DNA of 64,000 bases, taken from positions 3,037,216 to 3,101,215 of the forward strand of contig RPFO01000050.1 in the NCBI GenBank assembly GCA_009746045.1, in the 5' to 3' direction. Of the stretch, positions 47,946 to 58,222 are shown piece by piece. This DNA is from Mesostigma viride. Lineage: Eukaryota > Streptophyta > Mesostigmatophyceae > Mesostigmatales > Mesostigmataceae. Position 1 is the stretch's first letter; each line of letters starts with the position of its first letter. Under the pieces are notes generated by a model that made no database searches, was not told the origin of the DNA, and saw only the letters and a program-made list of their open reading frames with translations. A program made the translations under genes and the position numbers.

Positions 47946-48682
47946 GAGCCTGCCGTTATCTTGTCCGCGTGTTCGAGTCGTTCAGGATGATGAAGATGAA
48001 TGGTGATGGAAATGTGTACCCGTGTGCATTGAAATTATGGCTGGTTTACGTGTAGAGCGACTAGATGACCTAGACGGTGGGGCCGGAAACAGCATGCTTG
48101 ATCAGGGCGTGTGTTTCGAGCCTAACTGGCCGGGAGTGTCTAGTGGTGAGCACAGGAGGGGGGACATCCCCCCCTAAAATCGTACATGAGCGTACTCCAG
48201 AGTTTGGCCTACCGCGCCGCCCGGCGCCAGCCAAAGTGAAAAGTGCTGGAGTGCACTCAGTCTGTCAAAAAGCTGCGCCGGACCGACTTGGGAGTGTGCT
48301 GTAGACGTGCTACGTGGCTTGTACGACACGTGGCACTTTTTTTAGAATCTCTTAGTAGAAGCTCTTAGTAAGCAATAGTAATAGCATATTCTCCAAGTAG
48401 AAGAATGACGTCAAGCCGGCGGAAATTCGATGCCTATTGCCTGACGCCAGGTCCGGTGTCAGAATCAACAACAACAACCTGACGCCTGCCTGAAAGTCGA
48501 TATACGTCTTCCTAGAATCAACCAATACTTGGTAAGTTCTCAGCGTAAGTTGAAAGTACAGCAGGGCCGAAGCGGACACCTGCACTTTAAAATCAAACGC
48601 CTGACCGAGCTAGCGGGATCACCAGAGCGCACTAGCGCACTCCTTTCCTAAAACCAGGCGCCGGACCGCCAAAAGGAGTTAG
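47946..48682. other. Non-coding stretch left of gypsy-2
   Basis: No gene recognised. An imperfect hairpin of G and C runs lies at about 48150-48175. Confidence 0.4.
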
Positions 48683-49254
48683 TGTTACGCCGCGGATATC
48701 TACCTCCGCCTCTACCTCTAATGGGCCTGATACTACCTAAACTGGTCAGGCCTCCTCTACTCAACCCTCTGGCGAAAGACGAACGTGACGGAGCTGATCT
48801 CAATGCATTAACGTAAGTGTTACTATAATACGCCATACAACCATTTATCAAAACCCGTTTACTCCAGGAATAGAGGAAGGAAACACAACTACACTGCCGT
48901 GACCCAAGCCTAAATGTGTCAATTCATTTAACACACGCCGAGTGCACACACAAGGGGTAGAACGCGCATAAATGGTCACCAACGGTCCAACACGCTCGGG
49001 CCGACATGGCCCTCGCCTACAGATGCACGCTGGTCCACTACATCTACTGATGCACGCTGGTCCACTACATTCTACCACAGGATCAGGACCACTAGTAAAG
49101 TACGCGGCGCGGCGCCCAACGGCACCCAATGTACCACAGTACTGTTACGAGGACAATAATGTCCCGGTAGGAGCCTAAACGTAAACCTAGGGACAACCGA
49201 GGCAAAAGACCTAATTTACGTCCGTAACTACAACGAATTGTTACGCGACGTAAC
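48683..49254 (-). repeat. 3' LTR of gypsy-2 (572 bp)
   Basis: On the minus strand it starts TGTTACGTCGCG and ends CGCGGCGTAACA, of TG...CA type and similar in length and ends to the gypsy-1 LTR. As there, the start is mirrored (TGTTACG and CGTAACA at 49238-49254). A nine-G tract followed by AGG sits just upstream as polypurine tract. Assignment rests on these signs only, since no partner LTR is seen. Confidence 0.6.
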
Positions 49255-49270
49255 ACCTCCCCCCCCACAA
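49255..49270 (-). other. Polypurine tract before gypsy-2 3' LTR
   Basis: The minus strand has a run of about nine G followed by AGG ending directly at TGTTACG. Confidence 0.6.
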
Positions 49271-49624
49271 AGGTAGGGAGCCCTCTCCCTACGCACAGGG
49301 AGGAAAACAAGGGGTAGGAAACCTAATGCACCCAGCACACACTAACACAGTCAGCAGGCCATCCAAGATACAAGGCACCAATAGTTCACACGGTCTCCAC
49401 CACCACGCCTGGAGGTGTAGGGTTAGCCAGCACCAAGCCTGGTGGTAGGTTCCCCTAACTGCCTGGAACAAAGTCCTTGCCGGGGGGAACGGCACTGGGC
49501 AGGACACACAGAGTAAACCAATCAGCACCAAGGACCAAGAACGACCAGTCAACTGGCCAGAACATGAGGGCGACTCTACATACCGGAGGGACAACACCCT
49601 CAGGTCGGGCCTAAGGCCCTCTAT

Positions 49625-51911
49625 CTAATGGCCATCCGTCTGGTAGGTACCACGGGAGGCCAGCAGGACATCCAGGTAAGCCTGGTAGTGAGACACATCC
49701 TCAGCATTGTCGTGCCTATCTACAGTGAGGAAAACATCGGCCCACACGCCGTCAGGGAAAAGTCCCAGGAAGGCCCAGTAGTACCTATGCTGTGTAAGAA
49801 CGACCTGGCCCCGGGCCCAGTCCAGGAAACCGCAGGCAAAGAGGCGTAGGAAAGGCTCTACCGCGATCAGGCAGAGAGCCCGAAGGAGCAGGCGATGATA
49901 CCGGATCCGAGGGCGCATACCCGTCGGGAAAAACAGATCTACCAGGGGCTCCACGTTGGACGGCCACAACCGGATGTGCCGAATCTCGCGGGAACGCCAC
50001 CGGCGGGCACACTGTCGCGACCCGAACGTCTCAAGGTAGTCGCTAGCCCGGGGAGGAGGATGACCCCGAGAGTCCAAACCCTGGCCCGGGATGGGCGCTG
50101 GACGACGGGCATCCCACTCTAGGATGGGCTGAAGGACGGTGCTGTACGTGGCACCCGGCACCGCAGGAAAATCTACCGTAAGAGCATCTGAGGCCATAAT
50201 GCCCAGAGGCGGAGGGTAGCCCACTGGAACCCGCCGTAGGTGTCCAAGTCATTGTGGCGCCGCGCCCAGCGGTACAGGACGCGCCGAACCAGGATCTCAC
50301 CCTGGAACACCGGATCAGCCAAAATAACCATGTCGAAAGGAGGCCGATCAGTCTCAACTGGTAGGTTACGGTCCCGCGGCGCCCGACACACCTGGGAGAA
50401 CCCGTAGGACATGGGCGAAATGGCCAGCTCGGCGGAGGCGCGCGGCAGGTCACACTGGCGGCAAGCGAGCGCAGACATACCATACCCGAAGACAGGCGTG
50501 TCGCGCGACTCCGGAGTCGCATGCACCACAGAAGGGGCCCGATCCCGATCGCCCTCTGACAACTCCCGAAGGGAATCGGCAGCGCGGGTGGCGCGCGGGT
50601 CAGAGCCACTGGACCGAACAACCGCAGCCAAAGACCGCGGGGCCGAAGGGGCAGGGGCCGACGAAGGGGTAGGAACCGGCACAGGCGCAGAAGGTGCCGG
50701 TACAACAGGGGGCCGCGTCGGACCCGAGGCCGCAGGGGGTCGCGACGGACCCGCCTCCGCAACTGGCGCGCCGGTCTCTGGGGGTGGAGCACCACCAGGC
50801 CACATGTTGAAAATAGGACCCGTGGGGACAGGCAATCCGGCATACGACTGGTTACCGTCCAAGCTCCAGTCAGGCACCGGGATCCTCTGCGGAGGACCGC
50901 CCTCCCAAAGCCTGGGAAGACCGCCCGGGTCGCTGAAGAAACCCCGCGAGGGCGGCGCTGACGTGGTGGGCGGCTCGGACGCGGCGGCGGCGGGCGCTGC
51001 CACTGGGACGGCGGACTCGCGCCGAGGCGCAGGTACGTCAGTAGCAGGCGCAGCGGTAGCCGAAGGCGTAGGAGCTGCAGCACCAGAGGGAACCGTAGAC
51101 GCCGAGGCGACCGAAGGGGAAGGGGGCACAGCTGCAACAGACACCCCACCTGGCGTGGCTGGAGCGTGCGCCTGGGCCGCCATGAAGGCCCCGAAGGCCG
51201 CCGTCAGGGACTGGATCTGCGCCTGCATCGCAGAAACTGTCGCCGCAAGAGGATCAGGCTCACGACCAGAGCCCGAAGGGGTAGGCTCCACCGATGCGCA
51301 CAGGACCGACCTCGGTGAAGACGGGACAGGGGAAGGCGCCGACACTGAAGAGGAGGACGCCGCAGGGGAGGCCGAATACTCAGGGGAATACTGCGCCTCT
51401 ACCGGCGCGTCCGTAGGGGTAGGGTCGCCAAATCCTACACCCGCGTTCTGGTCTGCTATCTCCATAAACTCTACGGCCCGTAACAGGTCGCAGGGGTTCT
51501 CATCCAGCTCCGCATCACCCTCGGCAGGAAGCCAGGGGAACACATCCCGTAGGCAGGAGCGGCCCACAGGGGTAGAAAGGTAGGAAAACACCCTGGGGCA
51601 CTGGAGAATCGCAGCTATCTGTCCCAGGGCTGGACAGCTGGAGCCACATTCTAGCAAACAGTGGCCGGCATCGTCAAATCCGTGCAAAACAAGCTGATGC
51701 GGTTCAGCAGGGGAAGGACCGTACCACGTGACCCCGAAGAGAGCCGCCCGGACTATGCCCGCATGCTGGGCCTGGAGGGCCGGATGCACGACGCCACCCG
51801 GGAAACTAGACCGTGAACCCAACGACCCGGAAGGGCCTCGAAGTACAGCTCAGGGTCCGGTAGGGGCAGGGACGGCAGCGGGCTCTCAGCCGGAGGGGTA
51901 GGCTCTGACAT
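49625..51911 (-). CDS. Extra ORF downstream of gypsy-2 integrase, function unknown, two frame breaks
   Basis: It starts at ATG 51911 (MSEPTPPAESPLPSLPLPDP), 76 bp after the integrase stop on the same strand. Three overlapping frames chain: 51911 to near 51815, then to near 50205, then to the stop at 49625; both switches need one missing base or a -1 shift. Together they give about 760 residues: an N-terminal region with HAGIVRAALFGVTWYG and a Cys/His-containing GFDDAGHCLLECGSSC, a long Ala/Pro/Ser-rich middle, and a Trp/Arg-rich C-terminal part. There is no signal peptide, clear membrane segment, zinc knuckle or polymerase motif, so it is neither an evident env nor gag. GC content is higher than in gypsy-2 pol. 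Confidence 0.5.
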
Positions 51912-51987
51912 GACGGCTGCGGAGGGGAGGGGACAACCAACCACCCGTCGACAGCAGACATAACATAAGAGAGGAGAAGGCCTACAA

Positions 51988-53514
51988 CTAGAGCTTGTGC
52001 AGGGTTTTATATTCCTGCAGCAGGCGACTACACCCATCTAGCTCACTCTCCGTATACCAAACCTTATCTACTTCACTACGAGCATACATCCACTTCACTT
52101 TATACTGACGCTGGGTACCGCGGCCCTTTTTGATATCTCTATGGGCCACGATGCTTTCTACTTCGTCTTCTACTTCCCCAGTGTCAGGGTTATGCTCTAA
52201 AGGGGCAGGCGCTAACTCCCTGCCAGCGAACGTACTAGGATGGTACAGTTTAAGCTGGCTCCTATGGAAGGTGTTTGAATGCGTTTGCCAGGAGGTAGGG
52301 ATATCGACTTTATATAAGAAATTTCCTACCCTAGACAACACATGGAAGGGTCCTAAGAAGGCGGGCCTAAGTTTGACCTTCAGTTCTGCTTCAAACTTAT
52401 GAGCAAAACGGCCAACACGGGGGCCTTCTACTAATACTAGATCTCCTATTTCTATCTCAGGTGCTCGTCTATCTAAGGAGGCACGCAACCTAGCAAGGTA
52501 CTTAGCCTGAGCTTTTTGGTACCCTGAGATCGCGTGGTCATGAGCAGTTTTCATTCTATCTAGTAAGGACTGTACACCTTCTACAGTATCTCGGGACACA
52601 TCATCCTTGTCCCGTAGAGGACTAGCTAAGAGAGAGGTAGGGGTAAGGGGCTGTCTACCAGTATCTAAGAAGAAGGGCGTATATCCATGCGCAGCTTGGG
52701 GACAATTGTTGAGGGAGAACTCTACCAAACATAAATAATCCTCCCAATCACTACCCGAGCCATTAACATAGTGCCTAAGCGCTTCTTCTACTACTCTATT
52801 AAGACGCTCTACTAAATGAGAGGAGGAGGAGTGGTAGGCAGTACCGTAGGTAACCTTGGTACCGATGGCAGCGAAAAACTGCTGCCAAAAATCTGAGGTA
52901 AATAATTTATCCTTATCACTAATAAACTGCCTACTCAATCCATGATATCTATATACATTATTGAGGTATAGGCGTGCGCAATCACGTGCGGTGAGTTCTA
53001 AAGGACACGGCACAAGATGGCACATACGAGTAAAACGATCTATGAACACAAGGATTTGGGCATTGCCCCTATCATTCTTTCTAAAAGGTCCTACAAAATC
53101 CATCATGATAGAATCCCAAGGCATGATGGGGTCAGGCAAGGTCCTAGGTTCTGCTATCTGTCCTACATTATTGGGTTTCATTTCCTGGCAAGATTGACAA
53201 GTTCTAACATACTCATCTACATCCTTATAAAGGGAAGGCCAGTAATAAGAGCGGGCTACTAGGTCCCGTACCCGTTTACCACCCTGATGAGCAGCTAAGT
53301 CATGCAACTCAAAGAGCAAGGAGGAGCGACAGATAGGAGGGACATACAGGCGCCATTGAGGGGGAGAATCTGCTATCTGCACATATAAAAACCCACCTAC
53401 AAATTTACAAGGGTGCTTGCCTAATTGTTGGGGATGTGCAGCAATGGCAGCTAATGCTTCCGGCTCAGTGGCCGTAAATCTACTAATAAGGCGTTCAAGA
53501 TCAGAGGTAGGCAT
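51988..53514 (-). CDS. gypsy-2 integrase with GPY/F and chromo-like C-terminus
   Basis: The 508-residue frame holds the HHCC zinc finger (HDLAAHQGG, later CQSCQ), the catalytic core with D in MMDFVGPF, D in FISDKDKLF and E in SSHLVERLNR, the GPY/F motif as GPFHVLSRVG, and a C-terminal part (VESIVAHRDIKKGRGTQRQY, KVKWMYARSE) shaped like a chromodomain, which in chromoviruses steers integration to marked chromatin. The true frame begins further upstream: sequence reading IPLSHIATRSG is open from the C7/G7 run at 53664-53670, so integrase is continuous with RT except for one missing base. Confidence 0.9.
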   Translation of the reverse strand: MPTSDLERLISRFTATEPEALAAIAAHPQQLGKHPCKFVGGFLYVQIADSPPQWRLYVPPICRSSLLFELHDLAAHQGGKRVRDLVARSYYWPSLYKDVDEYVRTCQSCQEMKPNNVGQIAEPRTLPDPIMPWDSIMMDFVGPFRKNDRGNAQILVFIDRFTRMCHLVPCPLELTARDCARLYLNNVYRYHGLSRQFISDKDKLFTSDFWQQFFAAIGTKVTYGTAYHSSSSHLVERLNRVVEEALRHYVNGSGSDWEDYLCLVEFSLNNCPQAAHGYTPFFLDTGRQPLTPTSLLASPLRDKDDVSRDTVEGVQSLLDRMKTAHDHAISGYQKAQAKYLARLRASLDRRAPEIEIGDLVLVEGPRVGRFAHKFEAELKVKLRPAFLGPFHVLSRVGNFLYKVDIPTSWQTHSNTFHRSQLKLYHPSTFAGRELAPAPLEHNPDTGEVEDEVESIVAHRDIKKGRGTQRQYKVKWMYARSEVDKVWYTESELDGCSRLLQEYKTLHKL

Positions 53515-53624
53515 CGCTACAGAAGTATCCAGAACAGGTTTAAAGAGATCTCCTACCGCCTTGCCAAAGAGAAGGGGAGGTCCTAGAGGGACTACGTTTT
53601 CATAAGACTTTCCTGACCTAGTCG

Positions 53625-55531
53625 CTATATGGCTAAGCGGTATAGAAATTTTATTTTTCCCCTCCCCCCCACCGAGGCCACGGGAAGGGCCTCACACGGG
53701 AGAGAGAGTCCTACGTGAGAAAGGAGATCAGGCATGCGAACAGCTGTATGAAAGAGGTAGGCATAGGATTCATCATCAGGTAGTTCACCATAAGGGGTTA
53801 CACCCATAGTAGTAGGAACTAGAGTAGTATTGAGAACATCAAGGTCCTCGAAGAAGGAATAGTCTGCACGACGAGAGAGTGCATCTGGTACTATGTTATC
53901 TACACCCTTGACATACTGAAGTTTAAAAGGGGAAAACTGTGCTAAAAATTCCATCCAGCGCGCTTGCCGAGGGGTAAGGTTGGGTTGGGAGAGAAGATGG
54001 GTAAGGGGACGATGATCCGTTTGGATAACTAACCTATAAGGATCTAGCTCACAGGGTTCATTCAGGCAGACATCAAATTGGGCACCTTTAAGGAAGTGCT
54101 GCCAAGCGTGGCAACAATACACCACAGCTAAGAGTTCCTGCTGGTGTACAGGATAGTTACGCTCCGCAGGGAGCATTGTCCTAGAGATATACTCAATTGG
54201 CTGTAAGCCCTGACCCTGATCCTGGAGAAGGACACCACCTATAGCTACTTTACTAGCATCTGTAGCCACAACAAAGGGTTTAGTAGTATCCGGTAGGATG
54301 AGTACAGGAGGGGAAAGGAGTAGGGATTTTAGGCACTGAAAAGCCGACTGACATTCACTACTCCAAACAAAGGGGATATCCTTCTTTAATAAATGATTAA
54401 TAGGGGCTGCTATAGTTGCGAAACGCGGGATAAAACGCCTATAGTAAGAAGCAATTCCTAGGAAACTACGTACACCTTTAACGTCGGTAGGAGTAGGCCA
54501 TTCCTGAATTGACTTAGTTTTATCCGGGTCGGTAGCGACCCCGGCATCTGACAGAACGTGCCCTAAAAATGGGACACTCCTACCCGAACGCACTTTAGCA
54601 CGGCGCGCCCACAAAGAATTTTCAGCCATTATTTCTAATACTTTCTTTAAATCACGTAGGTGCGTTTCAAAATCAGGAGAGTAAATAAGAATATCATCTA
54701 AGTAAGCTTGAGCACAAGAACGGTCATGCTCAGATAAAGAAACAGAGGAGAAGGAAGGATCCTTTAGATCAGAGGACACCTGAGGAAGATGAGAATTTCC
54801 CATAACAGGTCTAAGCACTTCATTCATTAACATTTGAAAAGAGGCAGGCGAGTTACAGAGTCCCATAGCCGCTACTCTAAACTGGTAATGACCAAAAGGG
54901 GTAGCAAAGGCGGTTTTATGGCAATCCTCAGGAGCTATCCGCAACTGCCAAAAACCATCCGCACAATCCAGTACTGTGAAACAAGTGGAACCTTTAACCT
55001 TATTAAATATATCATCAATACGAGGTAGAGGGTATTTAGACTTCACAGTAATATCATTCAACTTCCTATAATCAGTAACTAGGCGAAACTTGCCATTTGG
55101 CTTAGGAACTAACAGGACACCAGCTGAGTAGGGGGAGTTACTAGGCTCTATCAATCCTGCTTCTAATAATGACACTAAAATCTGTTTTAGTTCCTTTAAC
55201 TCGGTAGGGCCCATTCTATACATCGGAGAGTGCGTAGGAACTGCACCGTCCTTGATAACTACACGGTGTAAAACAGAACGAGGAGGAGGATAAGAAGGAG
55301 TCTTTTCTTCAAAAACCTTTGAGGAATCTATCACAGCCATGTATCTTACTATTTCATGTTCAGTAAATCCCACTCCTATTGTATCCACTGTGTTTATATC
55401 TATATCCACACTATTATTAGGGATAGGTATCTCCTGTACTTCTAACTGAAGGAACATACATAATAAATATCCATATTCCTTTAGTTCAGAACGCAACTCA
55501 TCATTGGACATTAACCCTTGGATGGTGTCCA
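53625..55531 (-). CDS. gypsy-2 reverse transcriptase and RNase H
   Basis: Original element sequence resumes at about 55531 (LDTIQGLMSNDELRSELKEY). RT motifs: PSNSPYSAGVLLVPKP, DYRKLNDITVKSKYPLPRID, VLDCADGFWQLRIAPED, FGHYQFRVAAMGLCNSPASF, catalytic AYLDDILIYS. RNase H: FVVATDASKVAIGGVLLQ, HQQELLAVVY, QTDHRPLTHLL, VPDALSRR. About 25-30 residues are inserted before YLDD, as in gypsy-1. The frame ends at 53625 only because of the base-run break near 53667. Confidence 0.9.
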
Positions 55532-57597
55532 ACTGGTTCCTAAAAGTAGTTACCAGTTGCACTTTGCATTATAAGGTCCACAAACCAACCTAATAACAAT
55601 TTTACTATCCATATTGGGACCAAAGCACACACATATATATAGTTACTTGGGGGTCATGCCATTGGTCATGTTGCACTGTCCTATGGGTACATATTAAGGA
55701 CCCCCCCCCAGGGGGGGGCGCTGGGTGCGAGACATGACACACTTATCATGCATTATTGGACGTTTAGACGGTGAAGTTGACCCTGGCCTCGTAAAGGCAG
55801 TTGCACAGGTAGCTGGGCATGGCTACTGAACACTGACACCGGAGGTTGTCCCAGGGACCCATCAGGCAGATCTAAAAATAACTGGTGACTAAAAATAGGG
55901 ACCAGTTTCCTTGGTACAATTGCTATCATTACAAGGCAAGTTTCCTAGTCCACATCGTCAAAAAACATCATAGATGGCAAGGCATGCATAGTTTCATCAA
56001 TCCCAGCCTACAGAACATGCACTATAGCATCCAAACATAGATCACAACGCCAATGGACAGCTGCACTCCTACGTATCATGGCATGGTACAAGGGCGAAGA
56101 CTATAGCCAACACACTAACTACCACATGCTCATTTTTCTCACATGGCGATGCTCTAATAAGCGTGTTCCAAAAGGCCTAGCATGGTGACAATGCTAGTTG
56201 AAGCTCATTTTATGCTGGGCTTGATTATATTAGCTGCTAATCGTACGAAGCAACAACACAGCAACAAGAGGCATTGTCACGGTAGTGGTGATCTTTGAGC
56301 TTTACATGTTGCCATGTAAAGCTCAAATCATCACTAACGTGCGGCTTCAACTATATTTCATGTTGGTGTGAAGAAATAAAACCATATGGTAGCTAGCAAG
56401 GGCTAATAGTAAGTATGACACTATGCCAAGGCCCAAGTGCACATGTAGCAAGGGGGTGCAAGGGGCTGTGTTACACATGCATCCAAAACATTAGAAACGA
56501 CCTCCACGTGCATGGCCGAAGTGAAAGAATATAGAGACAATGCACTGACATTGTATTTTATGCCAGCAAGGCACTGGGGCTTCCATGCTTGTTACATGGA
56601 GTGACTGCACAATGGCGCAGGCTTCCCATACTAGCAAAGCAAAAAGGCCAACCTAAAACAGGTCAGAATACCAACTGTCTTGAAGTTCTTAGGCAGTAAA
56701 AACCATCGTGATACCATAAACCACTTTTCTAAATGTTATATCAATCGTTATTTTCGTATATTTGGTGTAAACACGGCTAATCATGAAGAAAACGGATGAA
56801 AAACTGATCGCAGTGGTTGTGTGCAACAACCACCATTGACCAATCCATAGAGTAGTAAAATAGTGACTTTAAGCCTATCAAATTTTTTATTACAGGTCCA
56901 AGATTACTTACCGAACGATAGAACAGCTTTACCTTGTCGATGGCCGACGCTGGGATACTAAACTGCGCCAGGTCGAAACCGCAAATTATGGGTCTTGCGG
57001 GAGTTAGCACGCCGGAGGCAAGAAGGTGCCTCGCGACTTTCCCGGCCAATGAGCGCTAATGGAATATGCGAAACACAATATATAAAAACTATTCGTGGCG
57101 AAACACCCCATGATACGACGTCAAACAACAAGATCTAGCTCCATCATCACCGCCCAGGCAAAAAACGCGCCCTGCCGCAATAAAATCCAGCCCGAGAAAA
57201 CTGCGCGCATCATTAGATGTTGCGTGACTGCGGCTACAGCATTTTTATAACGTACAAATTATGCCTACAAAATTTGGAACGGATCCATGCATCGATGCTC
57301 CTACACCAATCAATTTTCTGCACCGCCATAGCCTCGAATTTGCATACACGTCAATATTTTACATCCACGTTTCGTCCCATTTTACTGGGTACCCCCTGTA
57401 CTTTGGTACTTCATACCTCCCTGTACACTTGTCCAAATATAGTGATGTCCGGTTGCAAGCTGTAGTACACATCTAGATCTAGCAGCAGATCTAATAATAT
57501 CATGGATACTACTTCTGGCATTCGCGCCAGCTCGGTTCTAAAACTGGTACCTATTTCTAGTTACCAGTAAAACTGGTAACTAGAAATAGGTACCAGT
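55532..57597. mobile_element. 2.07-kb insertion with hairpin ends in gypsy-2 pol
   Basis: It separates protease from RT, which are contiguous in gypsy-1. The left end (55532-55557) is a 26-bp sequence ACTGGT...ACCAGT; the right end has two such sequences in perfect inverted arrangement (57543-57568 and 57572-57597, 3-bp spacer). Left end and inverted right end agree at 21 of 26 bases, so these act as terminal inverted repeats that are themselves near-palindromic. No transposase was recognised; the longest inner frame (57049-56777, minus) is not protein-like. A non-autonomous DNA transposon is likely. Target duplication unclear. Confidence 0.6.
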
Positions 57598-58024
57598 ACC
57601 ATTTAAGGGTTAATACTTCAGGTATAGGTCTTACAGGAGGATCAACAGGTGTAGGAGGAGTAATATCTACCAAGGATAAATTTTCCAATCTATAATGACG
57701 TTCAGGTACCCAGTAAGAGCTATCTGGAAACCAAATGACCATGGTATCATAATTAATAGTAATCTTATTATCCTGGTGCCAATCTAATCCTAGTAATACA
57801 TCAGCGGTAGTGATAGGGCCTATAGTGGCCGTCAGGTTGACAGTACGTCCTTGTATAACCATGGGAAGGGACACCGTACCCGGGGAATGACTGGTGCGAC
57901 CATCAGCATAATGAACAGTAACGGGTTTGGTGTGAGGGGTAGGGACTAGTCCTAAACGCCTAACTAGGGCTTCGCTCACAAAGGAGCTAGCCGCACCGCT
58001 ATCTACCAACACTGACAGAGACAT
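57557..58024 (-). CDS. gypsy-2 aspartic protease
   Basis: The frame starts MSLSVLVDSGAASSFVSEAL; the catalytic DSGA, LVRRLGLVPTPHTKPV and the second-half motif ADVLLGLDW identify a retropepsin aligned with gypsy-1 protease. Upstream sequence (MFLNGGLTVPHTVVDPF) matches the region before the gypsy-1 protease but lies in another frame, so there is a one-base break near 58025, opposite in direction to most others here. The last 16 or so residues come from the inserted element at 57597 and below. Confidence 0.85.
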   Translation of the reverse strand: MSLSVLVDSGAASSFVSEALVRRLGLVPTPHTKPVTVHYADGRTSHSPGTVSLPMVIQGRTVNLTATIGPITTADVLLGLDWHQDNKITINYDTMVIWFPDSSYWVPERHYRLENLSLVDITPPTPVDPPVRPIPEVLTLKWYWYLFLVTSFTGN

Positions 58025-58222
58025 TCAAGAGTTCATCAGCATGCAGGAAAGGGTCTACAACAGTGTGAGGGACGGTTAAACCACCATTCAAGAACATAAG
58101 AGGACGCACACGTAGTGGTAGGGAAGATTCAGCTCCTACAGAGGTTATAAAAACAGGCAGGCAAAAATTTTTATCTGGGGTACTATCTAAGGACCTGTCC
58201 AGGTTACCCCCGGCTGACAGGC

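Noticed and set aside
50411-51583. 390-residue plus frame, Gly/Ala/Thr-rich
   Set aside because: Antisense of the GC-rich extra ORF. High GC content keeps stops rare; the minus frame fits the element's direction. This is the less certain rejection.
49625-51911. Extra gypsy-2 ORF as an envelope gene
   Set aside because: No signal peptide, fusion-type hydrophobic stretch or membrane anchor visible.
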